Assembly (NCBI RefSeq): GCF_013166655.1
Contig: NZ_JABKCA010000019.1
Span: 1 to 64,000, forward strand
Source: Lentimicrobium sp. L6
GTDB lineage: Bacteria > Bacteroidota > Bacteroidia > Bacteroidales > UBA12170
DNA: 64,000 nt
Reading direction: 5' to 3'
Position 1 is the stretch's first letter. Every line of letters begins with the position of its first letter. Positions 44,877 through 55,487 of the stretch are shown here, piece by piece. Made by a program: the position numbers and the translations under genes. The notes beneath the pieces were generated by a model. It had not been told where the DNA came from, did not search any database, and worked only from the letters and a program-made list of their open reading frames with translations.

Positions 44877-47267
44877 CTAAGCTATTAAACTTTCAAGCAA
44901 TGTTTTTAATTCAAATATTTGGTAAGGTTTATTGATGATGGCATCACATCCATCACTCAATATTTGATTTCTATATTTGATATCTGGCGAAGACATAATG
45001 AAAACAACTTTAGTACTTGCCTCTAATTGTAGTTTTAAATTTTCTTGAATCAAATGAAGAAGGTTAAATACATCACTTTGCTTTATTGGAGCTTCAACCA
45101 AAATAAAGTCTAATTTACCTGTTTTTAGAAGAGCAGAAGCGTGAGTTCTATTATTAGCAAATTTAGCTTGAATTCCAATTTCATCAAATTGACTTAAATA
45201 CACTGATTTTAAGGAAAAATCTTCGAGAATAAAGAGTAATTTTTTATCGCTTAGCTTTTTAGAAAAAAGATTCTTCACCAAAGTCCTTGGTTTTAAATTC
45301 ATCTCTTTTGAAAATACACCTTTATTAAACTTTACTTGAATAAAAAACATAGAACCCTCATTTACAACACTCTTTACACCTATTTCCCCATTAATAATTC
45401 CAGCTAATTGCTTGAGTATAGCAAATCCAACACCTTGGCTATTTAAAGTATAAAAATCATTCAAATCCTCACCAAATCTTATCTGATTTGGCATCTCTTG
45501 CGTCATTCCAACACCAGAGTCTTCTACTTCAAAAGAAATTTTTACCGAAGTCTCATAATCCTCTATCAATTTGGTTCTAATAATAATATTCCCTTGATTC
45601 GTAAAATATATCGCGTTAGTTACAAACTGTTCAATAATTAATTGAAGTTTATCCTCATCACCAATTAAATATTTAGGAACCATTTCATCCTTTTCAATTA
45701 TCAAGTTTAAGCCTTTACTAATAGAATTCTCCAAATTCGCATTGACTATTAATTGAATAGTTTTATCAACATTAAAAACAGTGGAGGAGTATTCCTTTAT
45801 ATCATAGGGATAATCCCCTAATACAAAGTGCCGTTTTAATCGCTTATTAATCAAAATACTAGACTCCATTAGTTGCGATATCACCTCCTTATTTTCTTTA
45901 GTTTTATCTTTTCTACTTAACAATTCAACATTAGACAATATACTTTGTAATGGAGAACGAATTTCAAAATTAAACATATCAAAGTATTCCTTTTTACTAT
46001 TTTTACTTCGATAAATAAATTCTTTACAATCCTTTACTTCCTTAGTCAAAATTTGAGTTTGGTTGAGTAATTGCTTTGTTGATTTCTCTCTCTTTTGATT
46101 AATCTCATTGATATCTTGCTTTAACACCTTTAAGGCATTATATATATCTTTATAATCACTACTAGGGTTATCCAAAACATTTTCCATTTCATAATCATCT
46201 GACCACAAAACCCCTCCAATAGCTTCGAGAATCTTTCTTTTTTCTACATCACTAGCTATTTTAAGTTTCTCATTTTCTTTTCTTAGAGCCAATAATTCAT
46301 TAAAAACATCACCATTCTCCTTTTTATTTCCTTCAATTTCAGCGTTTTCTTTAAAATAAGTTTGGCCATATTTATGATTCAAAACTAACTTTACTGCCTC
46401 CTCAAATGAATCAGCGATTTTCACCTTATAGAACTTTGGATGAATGAGTTTCCCAAACTTAACAATGGCCTTCATAAATGAATTCAAACCATAAAAAACC
46501 ATTAAATCTATTCGATTTATATTATTAATGATATAATTGGTAAAGTCTCTACGAGCTGACAAGCTACTACTCAATACCTCCGTATAATCCTGGATTCGAT
46601 AATAATGGGCTTTCGTTCCTAATAATTTATAAACTACTTTATCAAAAAGCACATTTGCTGATAGGGAGTTTTCTTCTTCTATATAACCCACTGGCCGAGA
46701 AATAAAAATATTGGCATCTAAGAGATCTATTTTATAATAATATGAATTGCTTGGGTGCTGATAATTCCAACTCTTATCATGAATCATAATAAAACTCTTA
46801 TCGATAATTTTAATATTATCCTTTATTATCCCAGTAAATGAGGAAGGTCCGATGGCTAAAGTATTCATTTTCTCTAGGCTACTTAACTCTTTAGCTTTGA
46901 TTAATGCCTGATCTTCAGTATCAAATTCAAATACAGTAATATTGGAATCATTATGAAATAGTAAATGCAAATTTGCACTATACCCTATCTTTAATCCATA
47001 TACAAGAATTTCGAAACCTTTATGTGGAAAGAAATTATTTTCAAAAACATATTGCTTGGCCTTAAACTCTATGGAAATAAATTCGTTTAAATCGAGAATT
47101 ACATATATGGTTTGCTTATTCTCCTTTTCTTTAGAAAAATATTTTTCAATTTCTAACAGAGAAACCAATGACAAGTCACCTTTAATAGTAATCTTTATTA
47201 AATGCAAATCAAGCTCAACAATCTCTAAATTGTTTTTCTTAGAATTAATTTGATTTGCACTGTTCAT
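44877..47267 (-). CDS. Degenerate hybrid histidine kinase (pseudokinase-type) with STAS-like N-terminus
   Basis: The 796-aa soluble protein starts with a STAS-like domain (HLIKITIKGDLSLVSLLEIE) and a second uncharacterised domain (about 130-310). It continues with a coiled coil (325-420), a DHp region, an HATPase domain and a receiver-like end. The DHp motif reads FNFEIRSPLQSIL: Phe434 stands where the phosphorylated His belongs. The ATPase keeps N551 and DSGVGM (583-588), but the G2 box is NSQGVGF. In the receiver the acidic pair and Lys780 remain, while the phospho-acceptor Asp is Glu725 (LDFILVEAP). Classical phosphotransfer is therefore unlikely; the protein may be a signalling scaffold or a locked-state regulator. 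Confidence 0.8.
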   Translation of the reverse strand: MNSANQINSKKNNLEIVELDLHLIKITIKGDLSLVSLLEIEKYFSKEKENKQTIYVILDLNEFISIEFKAKQYVFENNFFPHKGFEILVYGLKIGYSANLHLLFHNDSNITVFEFDTEDQALIKAKELSSLEKMNTLAIGPSSFTGIIKDNIKIIDKSFIMIHDKSWNYQHPSNSYYYKIDLLDANIFISRPVGYIEEENSLSANVLFDKVVYKLLGTKAHYYRIQDYTEVLSSSLSARRDFTNYIINNINRIDLMVFYGLNSFMKAIVKFGKLIHPKFYKVKIADSFEEAVKLVLNHKYGQTYFKENAEIEGNKKENGDVFNELLALRKENEKLKIASDVEKRKILEAIGGVLWSDDYEMENVLDNPSSDYKDIYNALKVLKQDINEINQKREKSTKQLLNQTQILTKEVKDCKEFIYRSKNSKKEYFDMFNFEIRSPLQSILSNVELLSRKDKTKENKEVISQLMESSILINKRLKRHFVLGDYPYDIKEYSSTVFNVDKTIQLIVNANLENSISKGLNLIIEKDEMVPKYLIGDEDKLQLIIEQFVTNAIYFTNQGNIIIRTKLIEDYETSVKISFEVEDSGVGMTQEMPNQIRFGEDLNDFYTLNSQGVGFAILKQLAGIINGEIGVKSVVNEGSMFFIQVKFNKGVFSKEMNLKPRTLVKNLFSKKLSDKKLLFILEDFSLKSVYLSQFDEIGIQAKFANNRTHASALLKTGKLDFILVEAPIKQSDVFNLLHLIQENLKLQLEASTKVVFIMSSPDIKYRNQILSDGCDAIINKPYQIFELKTLLESLIA

Positions 47268-47391
47268 ATCATGATATCTTCAAGATGAGTATTAAAAGAT
47301 TAAAATTACTTCTAATATAAAAAGAAAAATATACAATTGAACAAACCAAGGATTTCTAAGGATTAATGTACGGGTATAATGATCAAACGTT

Positions 47392-48696
47392 TTATATGCG
47401 TTTTATTTTTGCCCCTAGTTGATTAAGACGTTCATCTATATTTTGATAACCCCTATCTATTTGTTCGATATTATCAATAATTGAAGTTCCTTCAGCTGAT
47501 AATGCAGCAATTAGCAAAGCTACCCCAGCTCTAATGTCTGGAGAGGTCATTCGTATACCATGTAGTTTATTTTGATGATCACTACCAATCACTGTAGCTC
47601 TATGAGGATCGCAAAGAATAATCTGAGCACCCATATCTATCAGTTTATCCACAAAGAACAGTCTACTTTCAAACATCTTCTGATGTACAAGTACACTACC
47701 CTTAGCCTGTATAGCGGTAACAATAGCAATACTAATTAAATCTGGAGTAAACCCAGGCCAGGGTGCATCAGAAATGGTAAGGATGGCTCCATCCCTATAC
47801 TTTTGTACTTGATATGAATCTTGAGCAGGAACATATAAGTCATCTCCTCTTAATTCCATTTGTATTCCTAGTTTTTGAAATACTTGAGGAATAATCCCTA
47901 ATTCCTCGTAATGTACATTTTTAATGGTAATTTCTGATTTTGTGATTGCTGCTAAACCAATAAAACTACCTATCTCAATCATATCAGGAAGCATAGTATG
48001 CTCTGTTCCTCCTAATCTATCAACACCAGTAATTTTTAATAAATTACTTCCTATACCATCTATTTTAGCTCCCATTCGACTCAACATACGTGCCAATTGG
48101 AGTAAATAAGGTTCACAAGCAGCATTAAAGATAGTTGTCTTACCTTTAGCCATTACACAAGCCATCAATACATTAGCAGTACCTGTCACACTAGCTTCGT
48201 CTAGAAGCATATAATTACCGGTAAGCTGTTTAGCTATTACCTCATAATAGTTACCTTCTTTATTATAGTTAACCTGAGCTCCTAATTTTTCCAATCCAAT
48301 AAAGTGAGTATCTAATCTTCTTCTACCGATTTTATCACCGCCTGGAGTTGGAATTAAGGCTTTTCCAAACCTGGCCAATAATGGCCCCATAAGCATTACC
48401 GAGCCTCTTAGCATTCCACCTTTTTTAATGAAATTTTCAGAATGTAGATAATCTAAATTTACTTCATCAGCTTTGAAGCTAAATTTACCAGGAGCTAGTT
48501 TCTCAACTTTCACTCCCATTTCAGCTAAAATATCTATTAATTTATTGACATCACGAATGTCTGGAATGTTATTGATAATAACCTCCTCTGGTGTTAACAG
48601 AACAGCACAAAGAATCTGAAGAGCCTCATTTTTAGCTCCTTGCGGATGAATATCACCTGATAATTTATGCCCTCCCTCTATCAGAAATGAACTCAT
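47392..48696 (-). CDS. murA: UDP-N-acetylglucosamine 1-carboxyvinyltransferase
   Basis: Start chosen at ATG 48696 (MSSFLIEGGHKLSGDIHPQG), 434 aa; the longer frame runs through the upstream DUF4290 gene. MurA motifs are present: GAKNEALQILCAVLLTPEEV, RGSVMLMGPLLARFGKALIP and a C-terminal DIRAGVALLIAALSAEG. It commits UDP-GlcNAc to peptidoglycan. The loop that holds catalytic Cys115 in E. coli reads TPGGDKIGRRRLD, with Asp121 in place of Cys, a change that elsewhere gives natural fosfomycin insensitivity. It lies 16 bp after the DUF4290 gene. Confidence 0.95.
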   Translation of the reverse strand: MSSFLIEGGHKLSGDIHPQGAKNEALQILCAVLLTPEEVIINNIPDIRDVNKLIDILAEMGVKVEKLAPGKFSFKADEVNLDYLHSENFIKKGGMLRGSVMLMGPLLARFGKALIPTPGGDKIGRRRLDTHFIGLEKLGAQVNYNKEGNYYEVIAKQLTGNYMLLDEASVTGTANVLMACVMAKGKTTIFNAACEPYLLQLARMLSRMGAKIDGIGSNLLKITGVDRLGGTEHTMLPDMIEIGSFIGLAAITKSEITIKNVHYEELGIIPQVFQKLGIQMELRGDDLYVPAQDSYQVQKYRDGAILTISDAPWPGFTPDLISIAIVTAIQAKGSVLVHQKMFESRLFFVDKLIDMGAQIILCDPHRATVIGSDHQNKLHGIRMTSPDIRAGVALLIAALSAEGTSIIDNIEQIDRGYQNIDERLNQLGAKIKRI

Positions 48697-48712
48697 GGGA
48701 ATGGTGTTTTTT

Positions 48713-49408
48713 TTAATTGGTTCTTTTTCTATTTGAAGTATAATTGCTTCGACCACTAGGACGATTATTATCGTAACGACCAGTCTTTTGCTTGTACTTA
48801 CTATTGCTTTTGGATTGATAGCCACCTTTTTGCTGGCTACCTGTAGACTTCTTATTACCAATAATTTCTTGAGTACTAGGAAATACAAAATCATCAGGAA
48901 CAGACAGTTTACCTCCACTCATTCTTACTAAATCATCTTTTATATGATCATCATCAACTGATGTACGATTCCAAGTAAGGTATGTTTTCTTTAAATTGTA
49001 TGCGATCAATTTAATCAAGGCTTGCTTCTCTTCACCTTCCTCAAATTCACATGCTTTATCTATGATACCTTGTAAGTTTCTGCCATAAGTTCTAAATTTC
49101 AAGTTATCATCGGCATATTTCATTGGTTTGGGTTTAGCCGCAATCTTATCTCGGTCTGGCATTGGATATGGAGAATCCACATCTAAGTCAAAATTAGCGA
49201 TAATATAAAAATGGTCCCAGATTTTCTGATTGTAATCGCCATAGGTCCCAGCTTGAGAATTCAAATTAGCCATTACTTTTACAATGTATTTAGCTGATTC
49301 TGTTCGCTTGTCTCTGTCTTCGATGCTCTTGGCATATTCTACCATTTTCTGAACATTACGACCATATTCTGGAATAACAAGTTTGTTTCGTGAAGTATTA
49401 TAATCCAT
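48713..49408 (-). CDS. DUF4290-family protein
   Basis: The 231-aa protein matches the Bacteroidota-specific DUF4290: MDYNTSRNKLVIPEYGRNVQ, DRDKRTESAKYIVKVM, KIWDHFYIIANFDLDVDSPY, and a basic low-complexity tail rich in Gln, Ser, Lys and Asn (about 190-231). Its function is unknown, but it typically lies next to murA, as here, suggesting a cell-wall link. The pair forms an operon. Confidence 0.92.
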   Translation of the reverse strand: MDYNTSRNKLVIPEYGRNVQKMVEYAKSIEDRDKRTESAKYIVKVMANLNSQAGTYGDYNQKIWDHFYIIANFDLDVDSPYPMPDRDKIAAKPKPMKYADDNLKFRTYGRNLQGIIDKACEFEEGEEKQALIKLIAYNLKKTYLTWNRTSVDDDHIKDDLVRMSGGKLSVPDDFVFPSTQEIIGNKKSTGSQQKGGYQSKSNSKYKQKTGRYDNNRPSGRSNYTSNRKRTN

Positions 49409-49496
49409 TAAAAATTTGTTAGGTGAAAAGATTCACTTTTTTGGGTAATATTATTAAATCCTGTAAATATTTGATGCTTATTGTAGGAAATCATTG

Positions 49497-49504
49497 CAAA
49501 TATA
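49497..49504 (-). promoter_or_regulatory. -7 box of the DUF4290-murA operon
   Basis: The minus-strand TATATTTG lies 88 bp before the ATG at 49408, between the uvrD-type stop and the DUF4290 gene. Confidence 0.4.
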
Positions 49505-49507
49505 AAA

Positions 49508-51814
49508 TTATTTTACAATTCGAAGCCTTGCAAACCTTAAAATTAATTGTTTCTCTCCTTCTTTAAACTTCACTTTTGCCTTTTTATTGGCTCCTTGCCC
49601 TTCTAATTTAATAACTACACCTTGACCAAACCTTTGATGTTCTACATTCATTCCCTCAATAATATCATCTGGATCACTAGCTTTTAATGAGGATGTAGGT
49701 CTATTTACAATATTAGATGTAGGAGTACTTGTTTCTACTTTTTTGTAGGATGGTCTTGGAGGAGTTTTGGCTTCTACAGTTTTTGCTTTAATTCTAATTC
49801 CACCTCCCATGGGTTCCATTTTCTTGGGTTTCGGCCTTCTTGGTAAATCAAGATATTCTGGAGCTATTTCATCGATAAAACGACTTGGCTCACAATAATC
49901 TAATTTTCCCCATTTAAACCTAGACTCAGCATATGATATACTCACTTTCTTTTCTGCTCTAGTTAAAGCCACATAAAACAGCCTCCTCTCCTCTTCCAAA
50001 TCAGCTCTAGAGTTTAATGACATCATAGAAGGGAAAAGGTTCTCCTCCACGCCAACAATATGCACAAAAGGAAATTCCAAACCTTTAGCTTGGTGGATGG
50101 TCATCAGAGAAACCTTTGGTCTATCATCTTTATCTTGCTCATCAGCATCTGTTAATAAAGCAATATCTTGCATAAATTCCTCCAGGGTTTTCACTCGTAC
50201 TTCTCCAGTTACAGGATCAGCATTGTCTGTCTCCACAAACTCTTTAATACCGCCCATCAGCACTTCTACATTTTCGAAACGGGAGACTCCTTCAGGCGTT
50301 TTATCAATATATAAGGTGGATAATAATCCTGTTGATTTACCAATCTCTTGCCCTAAATCATAAGCATTTAAATCCTTCAACTGTGCCTTGAAACTTTCTA
50401 TCATGGTCACAAAATCTACTAGTTTATTAGTGGTACCTGAATTCAATCCCAACTGCATAGATTTCGATTGCTTCATGATATCCCAATAAGGCATTCCATG
50501 TTGTCCACTGGCAACAATTATCTTTTCCATGGTGGTTTTACCAATACCTCGGACGGGATAATTGATGACTCTTTTCAAAGCTTCCTCATCGGCAGAATTG
50601 ATAGTCAAACGGAAATAAGCCAATAAATCTTTTATTTCTTTACGCTTATAGAAAGATAATCCACCAAAAATGCGATAGGGTAAATTCAATCTCCTTAAGG
50701 CCTCCTCCATAGAACGCGATTGGGCATTGGTTCTATATAGAATGGCGAAAGAATCCAATGGTTTATTCTCATTCATCTGATCGGAGAAAATCTGATGAGC
50801 CACCATGCTTCCTTCTTCTTTATCGCTGCTGGCTCTAATCAGTTTTATTTTTTCGCCAACTTTGTTCTCTGTCCAAACTTTCTTAAAAATCTGAGCCTTA
50901 TTATTATGAATTACGGTATTGGCAGCATTCACAATATTCTGAGTAGAACGGTAATTTTGCTCTAGTTTTACGGTTAAAAGCTCTGGATAATCTTTTTGAA
51001 AATTGAGGATATTTTCAATATTAGCACCACGGAAAGCATAAATACTCTGTGCATCGTCTCCTACCACACAAACATTTAAATTATTGGCTGACAGCTTCTT
51101 CACAATTAAATACTGAGAAAAGTTAGTATCTTGGTACTCATCCACCAATACATATTTAAACTTCTGCTGGTATTTATAAAGTACTTCAGGATAATCTCTA
51201 AACAGCACATTTATTTTAAAGAGTAAATCATCAAAATCCATTGCTGCATTGGCTAATAATTTCTTTTGATAGAGTCTATAAAGACTAGCTATTTGAGGTC
51301 TCCCACTGCTTTTATCTTGATTCATCAATTCCCCATTCTGAATGTAAGCATCAGGAGAAATTAAATTATTTTTTGCCGAAGAAATTCTACTTAAAACAAA
51401 AGAATCTTGATAAACCTTAGGATCTAGATTTTGAGATTTCACAATCCCTTTCATGGTGCTTTTACTATCATCGGTATCGTAGATGGTAAAATTGGAAGGA
51501 AAGCCTAAATAACTGGCTTCCACCCTCAAAATCCTAGCAAAAACAGAGTGAAAAGTTCCCATCCAAAGGGAACGAGCAATTCCATGCCCTACCAAATTAC
51601 CGATACGCTCTTTCATTTCACGAGCTGCCTTATTGGTAAAAGTAAGGGAGAGAATATTAAAGGGATCTATTCCTTTTTTCAGTAAATAGGCTATACGATA
51701 AGTCAAAACTCTAGTTTTACCTGATCCTGCTCCCGCCACTACCATAATTGGTCCATCTGTTCTTACTACTGCTTCTTGCTGCTTATCGTTTAAACCACTT
51801 AATAATTCTTCCAA
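49508..51814 (-). CDS. pcrA: UvrD/PcrA-type DNA helicase
   Basis: The 768-aa SF1A helicase has Walker A GAGSGKTRVLTYRIAYLL, Walker B VDEYQDTNFSQY, the motif GDDAQSIYAFRGA, LEQNYRSTQNIVNAAN and the late TIHQAKGLEFPFVHIVG. The C-terminus ends in a small basic Tudor-like tail (HQRFGQGVVIKLEG). It unwinds DNA in repair and removes recombination intermediates. It starts 13 bp after uvrA, a repair operon. Confidence 0.93.
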   Translation of the reverse strand: MEELLSGLNDKQQEAVVRTDGPIMVVAGAGSGKTRVLTYRIAYLLKKGIDPFNILSLTFTNKAAREMKERIGNLVGHGIARSLWMGTFHSVFARILRVEASYLGFPSNFTIYDTDDSKSTMKGIVKSQNLDPKVYQDSFVLSRISSAKNNLISPDAYIQNGELMNQDKSSGRPQIASLYRLYQKKLLANAAMDFDDLLFKINVLFRDYPEVLYKYQQKFKYVLVDEYQDTNFSQYLIVKKLSANNLNVCVVGDDAQSIYAFRGANIENILNFQKDYPELLTVKLEQNYRSTQNIVNAANTVIHNNKAQIFKKVWTENKVGEKIKLIRASSDKEEGSMVAHQIFSDQMNENKPLDSFAILYRTNAQSRSMEEALRRLNLPYRIFGGLSFYKRKEIKDLLAYFRLTINSADEEALKRVINYPVRGIGKTTMEKIIVASGQHGMPYWDIMKQSKSMQLGLNSGTTNKLVDFVTMIESFKAQLKDLNAYDLGQEIGKSTGLLSTLYIDKTPEGVSRFENVEVLMGGIKEFVETDNADPVTGEVRVKTLEEFMQDIALLTDADEQDKDDRPKVSLMTIHQAKGLEFPFVHIVGVEENLFPSMMSLNSRADLEEERRLFYVALTRAEKKVSISYAESRFKWGKLDYCEPSRFIDEIAPEYLDLPRRPKPKKMEPMGGGIRIKAKTVEAKTPPRPSYKKVETSTPTSNIVNRPTSSLKASDPDDIIEGMNVEHQRFGQGVVIKLEGQGANKKAKVKFKEGEKQLILRFARLRIVK

Positions 51815-51827
51815 AATATGTCGTTTT

Positions 51828-54647
51828 CTAAAGTTCTAAATGTATTTTTAAGGATTGAGCGGTGTGGGTATCCGATTTCAATAAATCTTCCGGAAGCCCA
51901 GCAAATACAATTTCTCCTCCTTTGTCTCCTCCTTCTGGCCCCAAATCTATTATCCAATCCGCATTTTTCACCATATCTAAATTATGTTCTATCACAATTA
52001 ATGAATGCCCTTGGTCTATCAATGCATAGAATGCCTTCAATAGGTTATCAATATCGTGGAAATGCAAACCAGTAGTTGGCTCGTCAAAGATAAACAAGAT
52101 AGGGTCAATATTTTGGCCTTTAGACAAATAATAGGCCAATTTAATTCTTTGGGCTTCTCCACCACTTAGAGTACTGCTGGCCTGTCCCATTTTTAAATAG
52201 CCTAATCCCACATCTTGCAATGGCTTTAACTTATTGATAATGCTAGTCATGAGTTTATACTGTCCTTGATGTTCAGTAAAGAATTCCAAGGCTTGATTGA
52301 TGGTCATATCTAGGATTTCAAAAACATTCTTTCCTCCAACTTGAACATCCAACACTTCATCTTTAAAACGCATTCCTTTACACTCTTCACAAACCAAACT
52401 GATATCAGCCATAAACTGCATTTCAATCTTCACCGTTCCTTCGCCTTCACAGGTTTCACAACGACCTCCTGGAATATTAAAAGAGAAATAACCAGGCTTA
52501 TAGCCTCTCATAGTCGAAAGTTTTTCTTTAGAGAACAGTTGTCGAACATCATCCCAGGCTTTTACATAAGTAGCCGGATTGGAACGAGAGGAGCGCCCAA
52601 TTGGATTCTGATCTATCATCTCCACATCGCTGATTCTATCGTAATCCCCTTTTAGCTGACCAAAGTTTCCAGTTTTTTGAGCATAGCCCCCAAAATGTTT
52701 CTTTAGGGCAGGATATAATATCCCTTTTACCAAACTCGTTTTACCCGAACCACTGACTCCAGTGACCACTGTATAATTATTGAGCGGAAACTTAACAGTT
52801 ACGTTCTTCAGGTTATTCTCTACCGCATGAGTGATTTCAATATAATCTCTCCACTTTCGAGTATATTCTAAAGAGGCCACCTTCATCTTTCTCTGTATAT
52901 AATGTGCGGTAAGCCCCTTTTCTTCTTTTTGTAATTCTTCCATATTGCCAGAAAAAACCAATTCTCCGCCTAAATATCCAGCCTTGGGTCCTAAGTCGAT
53001 AATATGATCGGCAGTACGTATGATTTCTTCATCATGTTCTACCACTACCACCGTATTTCCTAAATCTCTGAGGTCTTTCAATACTTTAATCAATCGTGAG
53101 GTATCTCGAGAATGAAGTCCTATGGAAGGTTCATCTAAAATATAAATAGAGCCCACCAAATTACTCCCCAAAGAAGTAGCCAAATTAATTCTTTGGGATT
53201 CTCCACCTGATAAACTTCCAGCCAATCTATTTAAGCTTAAATATCCCAATCCTACATCAATCAAGAATTTCAATCTTCTTTTAATCTCTATAAGAATACG
53301 GCTTCCCAATTGCAAATCATGATCGTTAAGCTCTATTTTATCGAAGAATACTTTAAGATCAATTAACTGGAGCTTCACCAAATCACTAATGCTTTTTTCA
53401 TCTATCTTTACATAATTGGCATCATGTCGAAGACGCGTCCCTTCACATTCAGGACATTCTGTTTTTCCTCTATAACGAGAAAGCATGACTCTATATTGGA
53501 TTTTATAGGCTTGCTCTTCTACTTCTTTAAAAAACTCATTTAAACCAGCGAAATATTTATTTCCAGACCACAGAAGGCTATGTTCTTTCTTAGATAATTC
53601 ACTAATGGGTTTATGTACTGGAAAATCAAAATGGTGTGCATTCATCAATAATTGATTTTTCCATTCGCTCATTTTCTCACCTTTCCAACAAGCAATAGCG
53701 CTTTCATAAACGGATAGGGATTTATCGGGAATCACCAAATCGGGATCTATTCCGATGATGGTCCCAAAACCATCGCAACGCTTACAAGCACCATAAGGAT
53801 TATTGAAAGTGAATAAATTTAAGGAAGGTTCTTCAAAAGTAATTCCATCCAATTCGAACTTATTACTGAACTCATGAATGATTTCTCCTTCTGGGCTCAT
53901 CTGATGAAGATGACAAATTCCTTTCCCTTCGAAAAAAGCAGTTTGAACTGAATCCGCAAGGCGCGACTCAAATTCATTATTATGTTTTACAACAAGTCTG
54001 TCAATTATAACATGAACAAGGCTATTCTTTTCAAGACCATCTATTTCTATAACCGTAGATATATTCTCCACTCGTCCATCTAATCCAACTCTAGTATAGC
54101 CTTGCTGAAGCATAATCTTCAACTGATCATAGAAATCCCTACCTTCTGGTACTTCCGCAGGAGCTGAAATCATTAATTTACTTCCTTCAGCCCATGATAA
54201 AGTTTTATCAATAACATCGGCCACAGCATGCCTTTTCACCACTTTACCACTAATGGGAGAATAAGTCTTACCAACTCTAGCGAATAAAAGTTTAAGGTAT
54301 TCATAAATTTCGGTACTCGTGCCAACCGTAGAACGAGGATTACGAGAAATCACTTTTTGCTCAATAGCAATGGCAGGTGATATGCCTTTAATATACTCCA
54401 CATCTGGTTTATCCATCCTCCCCAAAAACTGGCGAGCATAACTACTTAAACTCTCTACATAACGTCTTTGTCCTTCGGCATAAAGCGTATCGAAGGCCAA
54501 TGATGACTTTCCAGAGCCGCTAAGTCCCGTTATTACGACCAATTTATTACGAGGAATGGCCACATCTACATTTTTTAGATTATGGATATGCGCATTCTTT
54601 ATAAGTATATATTTCTTAGGATCAAGCTTTTCAAGGTTGATTTGCAT
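51828..54647 (-). CDS. uvrA: Excinuclease ABC subunit A
   Basis: The 939-aa nucleotide-excision-repair damage sensor has both ATP sites ([16 protein letters not shown] and [19 protein letters not shown]), two ABC signatures ([12 protein letters not shown] and [12 protein letters not shown]), and zinc modules ([37 protein letters not shown]). The length is standard. It is co-transcribed with the helicase gene and has a -7 box upstream at 54689-54696. Confidence 0.97.
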   Translation of the reverse strand: MQINLEKLDPKKYILIKNAHIHNLKNVDVAIPRNKLVVITGLSGSGKSSLAFDTLYAEGQRRYVESLSSYARQFLGRMDKPDVEYIKGISPAIAIEQKVISRNPRSTVGTSTEIYEYLKLLFARVGKTYSPISGKVVKRHAVADVIDKTLSWAEGSKLMISAPAEVPEGRDFYDQLKIMLQQGYTRVGLDGRVENISTVIEIDGLEKNSLVHVIIDRLVVKHNNEFESRLADSVQTAFFEGKGICHLHQMSPEGEIIHEFSNKFELDGITFEEPSLNLFTFNNPYGACKRCDGFGTIIGIDPDLVIPDKSLSVYESAIACWKGEKMSEWKNQLLMNAHHFDFPVHKPISELSKKEHSLLWSGNKYFAGLNEFFKEVEEQAYKIQYRVMLSRYRGKTECPECEGTRLRHDANYVKIDEKSISDLVKLQLIDLKVFFDKIELNDHDLQLGSRILIEIKRRLKFLIDVGLGYLSLNRLAGSLSGGESQRINLATSLGSNLVGSIYILDEPSIGLHSRDTSRLIKVLKDLRDLGNTVVVVEHDEEIIRTADHIIDLGPKAGYLGGELVFSGNMEELQKEEKGLTAHYIQRKMKVASLEYTRKWRDYIEITHAVENNLKNVTVKFPLNNYTVVTGVSGSGKTSLVKGILYPALKKHFGGYAQKTGNFGQLKGDYDRISDVEMIDQNPIGRSSRSNPATYVKAWDDVRQLFSKEKLSTMRGYKPGYFSFNIPGGRCETCEGEGTVKIEMQFMADISLVCEECKGMRFKDEVLDVQVGGKNVFEILDMTINQALEFFTEHQGQYKLMTSIINKLKPLQDVGLGYLKMGQASSTLSGGEAQRIKLAYYLSKGQNIDPILFIFDEPTTGLHFHDIDNLLKAFYALIDQGHSLIVIEHNLDMVKNADWIIDLGPEGGDKGGEIVFAGLPEDLLKSDTHTAQSLKIHLEL

Positions 54648-54688
54648 TTAAAACAAGGTTTTTTGAGGTTGTTTTCACAAAATTCCAG

Positions 54689-54709
54689 CAAAATTATTAA
54701 TTAAATTTG
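54689..54709. promoter_or_regulatory. Back-to-back -7 boxes for uvrA (minus) and the sigma gene (plus)
   Basis: The minus-strand TAATTTTG (54696-54689) precedes uvrA by 41 bp. The plus-strand TAAATTTG (54702-54709) points to the sigma gene 133 bp downstream, so the two divergent transcripts start from the same short segment. Their -33 boxes are weak. Confidence 0.45.
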
Positions 54710-54831
54710 CATCTGAGTGTTTTTTTTCCTTAATTTGCGTTGATTAAAACACGTTTTATTAACAATCTTAAATCTTTGGAGGATACCATATAGAATAAAT
54801 CTCTACTCTTTATAGAAAAATCAAATCAAAA

Positions 54832-54839
54832 AAGGAGGT
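54832..54839 (+). promoter_or_regulatory. Unusually strong Shine-Dalgarno sequence before the sigma gene
   Basis: AAGGAGGT is fully complementary to the 16S rRNA 3' end and lies only 3 nt before the ATG. Bacteroidota genes generally lack SD sequences, so this stands out. Confidence 0.7.
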
Positions 54840-54842
54840 TTT

Positions 54843-55427
54843 ATGAATGCGCTCACACCAAGTGATAAAGAGCTCATCAGAGATTATTTGAATGGCCGCG
54901 AGTCTTCCCTTGAGAAAATCATTCTCAGACACAAAGATAAACTCTACGCTTATATATTTACCATGGTTAAATGTCATCAAACTACCGATGATATCTTTCA
55001 AGATACCTTTATAAAGGTAATCAACACCCTAAAAATGGGCACTTACAATGAAGAAGGAAAGTTCATTCATTGGGTAACTAGAATTGCTCATAACTTAATT
55101 ATCGATCATTTCAGAAGAAATAACAGAATGCCAATTCAATCACAAAAAGATGATCAAGATCCTTTTGAGAGAATCTATTTACCTTCCCCTTCTGTGGAGG
55201 ATTTATTAATAGAAGAGCAAATACATAAGGATGTAAAAGCTCTAGTAGAAGAATTACCAGCAGACCAAAAAGAGGTTTTAAAGATGCGTCATTATATGGG
55301 CATGAGCTTTAAGGATATTGCTGATTCTACTGATGTTTCCATCAATACAGCCTTAGGCAGAATGCGTTATGCCATTATTAACTTACGTAAGTTTGCTTCG
55401 GAAAGAGATATTATTTTAACACGTTAA
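54843..55427 (+). CDS. RNA polymerase sigma factor, ECF (sigma-70 family)
   Basis: The 194-aa protein has region 2 (AYIFTMVKCHQTTDDIFQDT and FIHWVTRIAHNLIIDHFRR) and region 4 (LPADQKEVLKMRHYMGMSFK, then DIADSTDVSINTALGRMRY). No anti-sigma gene is adjacent. The leader is about 130 nt and contains a perfect SD. Downstream come a hairpin and a 56-aa ORF, followed by a terminator, so the two coding regions form one transcript. Confidence 0.93.
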   Translation: MNALTPSDKELIRDYLNGRESSLEKIILRHKDKLYAYIFTMVKCHQTTDDIFQDTFIKVINTLKMGTYNEEGKFIHWVTRIAHNLIIDHFRRNNRMPIQSQKDDQDPFERIYLPSPSVEDLLIEEQIHKDVKALVEELPADQKEVLKMRHYMGMSFKDIADSTDVSINTALGRMRYAIINLRKFASERDIILTR

Positions 55428-55437
55428 ACAATAAGCT

Positions 55438-55484
55438 TCGACTTTTGCCGTTTCCTTTAGGAAATAAATAATAACAAAAGTCGA
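55438..55484 (+). other. Nested hairpin just before the small ORF
   Basis: TCGACTTTTG (55438-55447) pairs perfectly with CAAAAGTCGA (55475-55484). Inside it TTTCC (55451-55455) pairs with GGAAA (55460-55464) around TTTA. The outer stem ends three bases before the ATG at 55488, so folding would hide the ribosome-landing region. It may control translation of the small ORF after the sigma gene. Confidence 0.6.
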
Positions 55485-55487
55485 TTT

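Noticed and set aside
48697-48918. N-terminal extension of MurA by 74 residues
   Set aside because: It overlaps the DUF4290 gene and reads as low-quality hydrophobic sequence; MurA homology starts exactly at ATG 48696.
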